DNA from: Candidatus Parcubacteria bacterium
GTDB taxonomy: Bacteria; Patescibacteriota; Patescibacteriia; JAACEG01
DNA length: 10,320 nucleotides
Direction of reading: 5' to 3'
Assembly (NCBI GenBank): GCA_023142625.1
Contig: JAGLJD010000108.1
Coordinates: 1 to 10,320, forward strand
Shown piece after piece: positions 1-3,766 of this stretch (positions are counted from its first letter, which is position 1; each line of letters begins with the position of its first letter). A program made the position numbers and the translations under genes. The notes under the pieces are model-generated. The model ran no database searches and was not told the DNA's origin. It saw only the letters and a list, made by a program, of their open reading frames with translations.

Positions 1-1
1 T

Positions 2-223
2 ATAAACGACGGCGATTTGGTTTTAATTAAAAAACAACCCGATGCTGATCCGGGCGACAAGGTAGTCGTTTTAATCGGAGACGAAGCTACGATTAAAACT
101 TTAAAGAAAGGTGATGATTGTGTTATCTTAGAACCGAAATCAACAAATCCAATGCACAAACCGCTTTATATTTTTGAAAATTTGCAGATTCAGGGTAGAG
201 TGGTTGGAAAAATAAGAAATTAA
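2..223 (+). CDS. lexA: LexA-type repressor/S24 peptidase, C-terminal part (5' end outside window)
   Basis: Only the last 73 codons are present; the frame is open to the left edge, so any start inside the window would be artificial. The visible part begins INDGDLVLIKKQPDADPGD and continues into KVVVLIGDEATIKTLKK, which matches the second half of the S24 (LexA/UmuD) autoprotease domain. The Lys in EATIK (bases 95-97) sits where LexA has its catalytic Lys; the partner Ser lies upstream of the window. The end, GRVVGKIRN, matches the usual LexA C-terminus (GKVVG.IR). LexA represses SOS genes as a dimer and cleaves itself when stimulated by RecA. A phage-type S24 repressor is the main alternative, since the DNA-binding domain cannot be seen. 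Confidence 0.8.
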   Translation: MNDGDLVLIKKQPDADPGDKVVVLIGDEATIKTLKKGDDCVILEPKSTNPMHKPLYIFENLQIQGRVVGKIRN

Positions 224-226
224 TTA

Positions 227-400
227 ATGGAAAATATGTGTAAAAAAAATACATCTCCACAAAATAAGAAAACAAGAGTGGGGGCACATCGAAGAGACTG
301 CTCTGCGGGAAGGACATTACCTCATGCTAAACCTATGGCCGAAAGAAGTGCTTCCATGGGAAAGGTGCCACCAATACCTTTATCTAATAGAAAAAAATAA
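227..400 (+). CDS. Small ORF, possible truncated paralog of the HNH-like gene at 902
   Basis: An intact 57-codon ORF starts three bases after the lexA-like stop. Its middle (…GRTLPHAKPMAER…) aligns with GKVLHHVKPVAEK of the 78-aa protein at 902-1138. Over twelve codons about 25 of 36 bases agree, and several differences are synonymous (Leu TTA/TTG, Lys AAA/AAG, Glu GAA/GAG), which suggests shared coding ancestry. After that the similarity is lost. A +1 shift gives GKGATNTFI, reminiscent of GKTTKKNTRII, and the ORF ends SNRKK against HRNRKK. The first His of the HH pair is Pro here, and the later Asn/His residues are missing. It therefore reads as a decayed or internally deleted copy, but it could be a genuine small protein. 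No Shine-Dalgarno is visible. Confidence 0.35.
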   Translation: MENMCKKNTSPQNKKTRVGAHRRDCSAGRTLPHAKPMAERSASMGKVPPIPLSNRKK

Positions 401-404
401 TTCT

Positions 405-890
405 ATGGCAAAAGATAATTTAGCAAAACAAAACGCAGATATTAATAGAAGAATGATGTTGTGGTCTTGTGATAATGAAAATAACCTTTCATCTAATTAT
501 TCCAATTTTTTAACAACTTTAGCTGGATTTTTTATTGTGCTTTCGCCATTAGTAATAAATGATGAAATAGTAAAAAATGGCGTATGGTTAAAAATATTTT
601 TATCAATATCAATTGTGTCCATTTTTTTATCATTAATTTTTGGAGGTATTTATATATTTTTAAAGAAAAATTTTTTTTCAAAATGGATAAAGAATTATTC
701 AGAAATTTTTAATAAATGGAATAATTGTAGCACTAAGGATGATGAAGATAAAATATTAGCATGTGAGGAGTGTATATATAAAAAAAATAAAACAGAATCC
801 CCTCAATGGCCACTTATTACGCAAACTATTTTATTGTTGTTTGGGATGTTTATAATTATTACTATTATAATAAAAATTTTAATTTTTTAA
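405..890 (+). CDS. Small multi-pass membrane protein, unknown function
   Basis: This encodes 161 aa from the ATG at 405. An in-frame ATG at 324 is possible but overlaps the preceding ORF and adds a segment unlike the rest. The N-terminal ~45 residues are polar (MAKDNLAKQNADINRRMM…). Two hydrophobic segments follow (around FLTTLAGFFIVLSPLVI and IFLSISIVSIFLSLIFGGIY), then a polar region of ~60 residues holding a CEEC motif, and a C-terminal hydrophobic helix (ITQTILLLFGMFIIITIII). It is clearly an inner-membrane protein but I do not recognise the family. The layout of a soluble helix followed by a TM pair loosely resembles SLATT-type 2TM effector proteins; that is only a hint. The DNA is strikingly AT-rich compared with the genes further right. 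Eleven bases separate it from the HNH-like gene, so the two may be co-transcribed. Confidence 0.7.
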   Translation: MAKDNLAKQNADINRRMMLWSCDNENNLSSNYSNFLTTLAGFFIVLSPLVINDEIVKNGVWLKIFLSISIVSIFLSLIFGGIYIFLKKNFFSKWIKNYSEIFNKWNNCSTKDDEDKILACEECIYKKNKTESPQWPLITQTILLLFGMFIIITIIIKILIF

Positions 891-901
891 ATATTAATTT
901 T

Positions 902-1138
902 ATGTCAACAAAAAAAGTTTCTAAGGCTCAAAAACAAAAGGAAAGAAATCCTAAAAAAGTAAAGATGGTTATAAAACAAAAAGGCATCAAGTCTGGTAAG
1001 TTGCCCAAAGGAAAGGTTTTGCATCATGTTAAGCCTGTGGCCGAGAAAGGGAAAACTACCAAAAAGAATACTAGAATTATCACGAAAGCAAAGCATAAAA
1101 GGATTCATAGGAACAGAAAAAAGCAAGGAAAAATATAA
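902..1138 (+). CDS. Small basic HNH-like protein
   Basis: This encodes 78 aa starting MSTKKVSKAQ. The same frame is open further upstream, overlapping the membrane-protein gene, but the ATG at 902 is the first after that gene ends. The first ~35 residues are very Lys-rich. The C-terminal half carries an HH (residues 41-42, LHHVKPVAEKG), then KTTKKNTR (Asn56), then KAKHKRIHRNRKK (His65, His69). This HH…N…H…H spacing follows the core of HNH/colicin-type nuclease folds, in which the first His pair, Asn and later His form the beta-beta-alpha metal site. No zinc-binding Cys pairs are present, and the usual GG turn is replaced by EKGK. Nuclease activity is an inference; a DNA- or RNA-binding role is equally possible. 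A likely truncated relative lies at 227-400, on the far side of the membrane-protein gene. Confidence 0.65.
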   Translation: MSTKKVSKAQKQKERNPKKVKMVIKQKGIKSGKLPKGKVLHHVKPVAEKGKTTKKNTRIITKAKHKRIHRNRKKQGKI

Positions 1139-1155
1139 AGTGCATTATTAAAAAA

Positions 1156-1182
1156 TTAGCACTTGACTATTAGGAGTGCTAA
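1156..1182 (+). promoter_or_regulatory. CIRCE operator (HrcA-binding inverted repeat)
   Basis: The left half TTAGCACTT (1156-1164), a nine-base spacer and the right half GAGTGCTAA (1174-1182) match the CIRCE consensus TTAGCACTC-N9-GAGTGCTAA at 17 of 18 positions with exact spacing. CIRCE is the target of the heat-shock repressor HrcA, best known upstream of groESL and dnaK. Here it overlaps the -35 box and spacer of the promoter at 1163-1191, so bound HrcA should block polymerase. A further partial half-site (AAGTGC, 1138-1143) mirrors the left half. Confidence 0.93.
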
Positions 1183-1191
1183 TTATATAAT
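1163..1191 (+). promoter_or_regulatory. Sigma-70 type promoter embedded in CIRCE
   Basis: The -35 box TTGACT (1163-1168) and the -10 box TATAAT (1186-1191) are 17 bases apart, nearly consensus. Transcription should start near 1197-1199, giving a leader of ~135 nt before the ATG at 1334. Confidence 0.85.
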
Positions 1192-1198
1192 ACATAGG

Positions 1199-1333
1199 AA
1201 AGACGAGGCGTTTCTCATTTTTACATTTTAATAGACTGTTTTAAATAACTAAGTAGCGGGTTACAGCAGACCGTGAATACGGTTAGAGAGAAATAGTCGA
1301 ACTCTCTTCTAATTAATTTAATTAGGAAGATTT
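1199..1333 (+). other. Structured 5' leader of the CIRCE-controlled transcript
   Basis: This is the untranslated leader between the predicted start site and the ATG at 1334. Visible structures are a perfect 5-bp hairpin (ACCGT 1270-1274 / ACGGT 1279-1283, loop GAAT), a 6-bp hairpin (AGAGAG 1285-1290 / CTCTCT 1302-1307) and an AT-rich palindrome centred at 1317 that runs into the AGGAAG ribosome-binding site at 1324-1329. The first 14 bases (1199-1212) are exactly complementary to 1569-1582 in the terminator. I do not recognise it as a known riboswitch class. Confidence 0.55.
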
Positions 1334-1543
1334 ATGGGGTGTAAAAATGACGCACCTGGCATGCGAGGTTGCCGTTCTCGGAATCGAAATGGATTATTGC
1401 GCGATAAGCGTGATGATACCCATGTAGGAACCATTGAGAAACAGTACGGAGTTGATCTTAGAGTTAGGTCCGATATGCATCTTGGGAATTATCTCGAGAG
1501 GCGTAAGATAAAATCCCTTAACGACCTTATTACTGGTCAATAA
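1334..1543 (+). CDS. Small basic protein under CIRCE control, unknown function
   Basis: This encodes 69 aa. The ATG at 1334 is preceded by AGGAAG four bases upstream, which supports the start. The N-terminal part (MGCKNDAPGMRGCRSRNRNG) is rich in Arg, Asn and Gly with two Cys. The rest (KRDDTHVGTIEKQYG, then VRSDMHLGNYLERRKIKSL, ending NDLITGQ) looks like a compact helical domain ending in an SLNDLI motif. The regular protein-like pattern argues that it is translated, although the transcript is unusually structured. I cannot name a family. Its control by a CIRCE-overlapped promoter suggests a heat-shock or proteostasis role; basic charge suggests nucleic-acid or ribosome binding, but both are inference. 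It is the only gene between this promoter and the terminator at 1558, so it is monocistronic. Confidence 0.7.
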   Translation: MGCKNDAPGMRGCRSRNRNGLLRDKRDDTHVGTIEKQYGVDLRVRSDMHLGNYLERRKIKSLNDLITGQ

Positions 1544-1550
1544 GGGATTT
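1511..1550 (+). repeat. Strong nested hairpin over the stop codon of the small gene
   Basis: AAATCCCTTA (1511-1520) and TAAGGGATTT (1541-1550) are perfect 10-base inverted arms. Inside them GACC (1523-1526) pairs with GGTC (1534-1537). The right arm contains the TAA stop codon at 1541-1543. No T-run follows, so it is not itself a typical terminator. It could protect the 3' end of the mRNA or be part of a larger RNA fold. Confidence 0.75.
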
Positions 1551-1557
1551 GAGCATT

Positions 1558-1590
1558 AGATGAGGTATAACGCCTCGTCTTTTTTATTAT
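1558..1590 (+). terminator. Intrinsic terminator of the CIRCE-controlled transcript
   Basis: The arms AGATGAGG (1558-1565) and CCTCGTCT (1573-1580) form an 8-bp stem with one T-G wobble and a seven-base loop, followed by a run of six T. Its 3' arm is also complementary to the transcript's own 5' end. Confidence 0.85.
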
Positions 1591-1914
1591 ACTACAAATA
1601 TAAAAATTATTAAATCGTTTTCGTAGCGGAGCGGAGAAAACACAATATTTCCCCTCTATAAACAAAGAAAAAATCAAATTTATCCCCCTTTTTAGAAAGC
1701 CTATCTTCAGTATTCATCTTAGAAAAATATTTTTTGAATTGCGTATAACTGGTTTTTATATGAATTTTTTGTTTAGATAATATGTTTAATTTGTATGTTA
1801 TGCGGAATTATTAAAAAAATTTTTTTGAAAATATTTATATCTTAAACAAAAAATTCAAGGGTTAGGTTATTCAATTGTTGGTTATACAATATCAAAAACA
1901 GCAAAAAAGTCAAT
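1591..1914. other. AT-rich gene-free stretch
   Basis: I see no convincing ORF on either strand. It holds a short inverted repeat GTTTTC/GAAAAC (1617-1622 / 1636-1641) whose loop contains a tandem GCGGA, and the long-arm inverted repeat at 1761-1857. The remainder is A/T runs. Confidence 0.6.
1761..1857. repeat. Inverted repeat with 15-base perfect arms
   Basis: TGAATTTTTTGTTTA (1761-1775) is the exact reverse complement of 1843-1857. With one-base bulges the pairing extends a few bases further inward. The ~67-base interior is AT-rich and contains a run of seven A followed by seven T. It could be a MITE-like remnant or a cruciform-forming spacer; no flanking target duplication or coding content is evident. 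Confidence 0.6.
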
Positions 1915-1967
1915 AAAAAAAGTTGACGAAATTGTGCGGTCGCACAGTTTTGTCAACTTATTTTTTA
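1914..1967. terminator. Bidirectional intrinsic terminator
   Basis: An 18-bp stem (1920-1937 with 1942-1959, two G-T wobbles) closes on the four-base loop GGTC. It has an A-run on its left and a T-run (1961-1966) on its right, so it can terminate transcripts from either strand. On the minus strand it backs up the ABC-F terminator at 1979-2015. Confidence 0.85.
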
Positions 1968-1978
1968 ACGCAAATTTT

Positions 1979-2015
1979 TATAAAAATGTTCCACAGCCTT
2001 ACAGGACTATGGAAC
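1979..2015 (-). terminator. Terminator downstream of the ABC-F gene
   Basis: On the minus strand GTTCCA…TGGAAC arms (1988-1993 / 2010-2015) continue, through one mismatch and one bulged base, into a CCT/AGG inner stem with a three-base loop. The hairpin is followed by ATTTTTAT. It lies about 78 bases past the ABC-F stop codon. Confidence 0.65.
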
Positions 2016-2092
2016 CAACGAATAAAATGAATTTTTGCAAAACAGTTTCACTATCCGTCACAGTTTAAAAAATTGGTGCTGGGTAGATCTTT

Positions 2093-3544
2093 TTATAATT
2101 TCCCCAAGTCTAAATAATCGTCAAATTGAATTTTTTGGACAAATTCCGGCATATGGCTGATTAAAATTATTGCCCCCTTGTATTCATCAATCGCTTTGGC
2201 AATTATTGGTATATGTCGGAAATTTATATGATTCGTAGGCTCGTCAAGAACTAAAAGTCCAGGCCGCATTAAAACCAATCTGGCAAACGACAGGAGCCCC
2301 TTTTGCCCCTCAGAGAGATATGATACTTTATGTCCAAGCAAGTCTCCAGTTATTAAAAATCCTGCGGCAACCGCGCGCAATTGCTGAGTGTCAATGCCAT
2401 CAGCAGAAATACACTCAAGCGATTCAAAAACAGTCTGCTCGTAATCAAGAGTCGCGAAATCCTGGCTGTAGTATCCAGTCCTAACGCCATCCATAATTCT
2501 TGCTCCTTCTGATTTGCCATTAACTAAAGTTCTAAGCAAAGTGCTTTTTCCGATTCCGTTCGGTCCTGAAATCAGCAAGCGCGTTTTTTTGTTTAGAATT
2601 TTTTCAACAATTTTTACAATCGGCTCATGATTTTGAATAACTTTTAACTGTTTAATCGCAACAATATCTCCAAAAATGTCTTGCGCCGGAATCGTAAAAT
2701 TTTTAATCGTCTTATCCTCTTTCCTGACTTCAATTTTATTATCTTCAAGTTCGGCGGTTTGATCGCTCATTTTTCTTGCCAATTTTCTCATTTTTCCGCC
2801 TTTGTGCGCAAAAAAATTAACTTTTTGCTTGCGGTCTTTAATTAATTTTTCCAATTGCGCGTTTTTTTTGCGTTCTCTTTCAATACGGCTCTCAATTTCC
2901 GCGACAACAGAATAGTAATCCCCGACATAAGTTTCAATTTTTTTTGTAAATATATCAAGATATAAAACTCCTTCGGTAAAGCAATTTAAAAAATCAGCGT
3001 CATGAGAAATAACAATTACGGTTTTTTCATACATTATTAAAAATTCTATCAAATGGTCTATTCCGTCCTTGTCAAGATTGTTTGTCGGCTCATCTAAAAG
3101 TAAAATATCAGGTTTTTGTATTAGGGCGTTAGATAAAAGCAGCCGCGCTTGCTGTCCGCCAGAAAGCTTTCCCGCAACACTGTCTGTCGGCACAGCTAAA
3201 TTAACAGCTTTCATTGCTTTTGAAATCTCACTTTTAAAATTCGGCGGCTGGATTTCAAAAGATGCGGCAAAATATTCTTCAACTGTTTTTTGAAAATCGT
3301 TTCTGTCAATAACTTGCCGAGCAGTTGCGATAGTTATTCCGTTAGAAATTGAAATTTTTCCTTCTTTGGCTTTTTTTTCGCCTTTAATTAAACTGAATAA
3401 AGTGCTTTTTCCAGCCCCGTTTTGACCCATCAATGCAATTTTTGAATTTGTATGCAAGTTAAAATTAGCCTCATTTAAAATTGGCTTTTTATGTAGATAT
3501 TCGAAAACGACATTTTCAAATCTAAGTATTACTTGGTTTGCCAT
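2093..3544 (-). CDS. ABC-F family ATPase (two ATP-binding domains)
   Basis: This encodes 483 aa counted from the ATG at 3544 (MANQVILRF); an in-frame TTG at 3562 would add six residues of a T-rich run and is less likely. There are two ABC domains and no transmembrane segments, as in ABC-F proteins, which act on the ribosome. Domain 1 has Walker A GQNGAGKST (40-48), signature LSGGQ (127-131), Walker B LLLDEPTNNLD (148-158) and the switch His in ISHD (181). A charged, probably coiled linker spans ~205-300. Domain 2 has Walker A GPNGIGKST (327-335), Walker B LVLDEPTNHIN and an ISHM His (464). The second signature is LSEGQ (410-414) and the D-loop is HINF instead of HLD, so site 2 is divergent. 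The short gap between Walker A and signature in domain 1 leaves no room for an EttA-type arm. The protein is short for the family. It may be a translation factor or a ribosome-protection (resistance) factor; sequence alone does not decide. Confidence 0.9.
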   Translation of the reverse strand: MANQVILRFENVVFEYLHKKPILNEANFNLHTNSKIALMGQNGAGKSTLFSLIKGEKKAKEGKISISNGITIATARQVIDRNDFQKTVEEYFAASFEIQPPNFKSEISKAMKAVNLAVPTDSVAGKLSGGQQARLLLSNALIQKPDILLLDEPTNNLDKDGIDHLIEFLIMYEKTVIVISHDADFLNCFTEGVLYLDIFTKKIETYVGDYYSVVAEIESRIERERKKNAQLEKLIKDRKQKVNFFAHKGGKMRKLARKMSDQTAELEDNKIEVRKEDKTIKNFTIPAQDIFGDIVAIKQLKVIQNHEPIVKIVEKILNKKTRLLISGPNGIGKSTLLRTLVNGKSEGARIMDGVRTGYYSQDFATLDYEQTVFESLECISADGIDTQQLRAVAAGFLITGDLLGHKVSYLSEGQKGLLSFARLVLMRPGLLVLDEPTNHINFRHIPIIAKAIDEYKGAIILISHMPEFVQKIQFDDYLDLGKL

Positions 3545-3550
3545 AATTAT

Positions 3551-3579
3551 AAAAAAAAACAACCCATAATTTATGAGCC
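3551..3579 (-). promoter_or_regulatory. Possible attenuator-like hairpin before the ABC-F start
   Basis: On the minus strand an 8-bp stem (3572-3579 with 3561-3568, three G-U wobbles, loop AAT) is followed, after one G, by nine T (3559-3551), ending seven bases before the start codon. It has the form of an intrinsic terminator inside the 5' leader, as in leaders of some antibiotic-responsive ABC-F genes. The stem is weak and no leader peptide is evident. No Shine-Dalgarno can be seen for this gene. Confidence 0.35.
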
Positions 3580-3609
3580 GTTAGAATGCTTTATTAATTA
3601 CTAAATTTT

Positions 3610-3638
3610 ATAATACAGTCAATAATCGCAGAGGTCAA
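3610..3638 (-). promoter_or_regulatory. Promoter of the ABC-F gene
   Basis: On the minus strand the -35 box TTGACC (3638-3633), 17 bases, and the -10 box TATTAT (3615-3610) give a good sigma-70 match. Transcription would start near 3603, leaving a ~59-nt leader that contains the hairpin at 3551-3579. Confidence 0.7.
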
Positions 3639-3647
3639 TAGACCAGC

Positions 3648-3682
3648 AACCCCTCTCCGATTTAAAAAATCGGGGAGGGGTT
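3648..3682. terminator. GC-rich hairpin between the ABC-F and surface-protein genes
   Basis: The arms 3648-3663 and 3667-3682 form a 16-bp stem with one wobble and an AAA loop. On the + strand it is followed by ATATTATTTTATA, a weak T-tract. On the minus strand, which the surface-protein gene would use, no T-run follows. It probably still blocks read-through toward the ABC-F promoter immediately beyond. Confidence 0.6.
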
Positions 3683-3701
3683 ATATTATTTTATAACAGA
3701 A

Positions 3702-3766
3702 TTATCTTGTCGCGCCAGAGTAGGCGATCGCCCGGACAACCCCGTCATCCGACAGGGCAAGTATCC
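3702..3766 (-). pseudogene. Recoded second copy of the surface protein's C-terminus (out of frame)
   Basis: Reading the minus strand toward the stop at 3704-3702 gives ALSDDGVVRAIAYSGATR and a TAA. The last 11 residues are identical to the last 11 of the large surface protein that ends at 3767, yet this copy is in a different frame (stops 65 bases apart). Eleven of the twelve codons, counting the stop, differ, nearly all at the third position (for example Val GTA/GTC, Ile ATA/ATC, final Arg CGT/AGA, stop TAG/TAA). The copy is locally GC-rich. This is the pattern of a diverged coding sequence kept by selection on protein, not of a recent DNA duplication. It is probably the tail of a lost paralog or of the gene's previous 3' end. 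A 7-bp hairpin (3740-3757) lies inside it. Confidence 0.75.

Noticed and set aside
276-372. Possible structured RNA (SRP-like or tRNA-like): GGGGGCAC pairs with GTGCCACC, with an inner CCTATGG/CCATGGG hairpin and a GGCCGAAAG loop.
   Set aside because: The conserved SRP domain IV AGCAG motif is missing, the 3' arm is too short, and no T arm can be drawn. Codon-level similarity to the HNH-like gene explains the region better.
1199-1582. RNase P RNA, tmRNA or 6S RNA, suggested by size and paired ends.
   Set aside because: None of the conserved RNase P or tmRNA sequence blocks are visible, and the 69-codon ORF with a ribosome-binding site looks genuinely protein coding. End pairing is kept as a finding only.
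3069-3293. 74-codon + strand ORF opposite the ABC-F gene.
   Set aside because: It is antisense to the conserved signature and Walker B region of the ABC-F gene; no independent coding signal.
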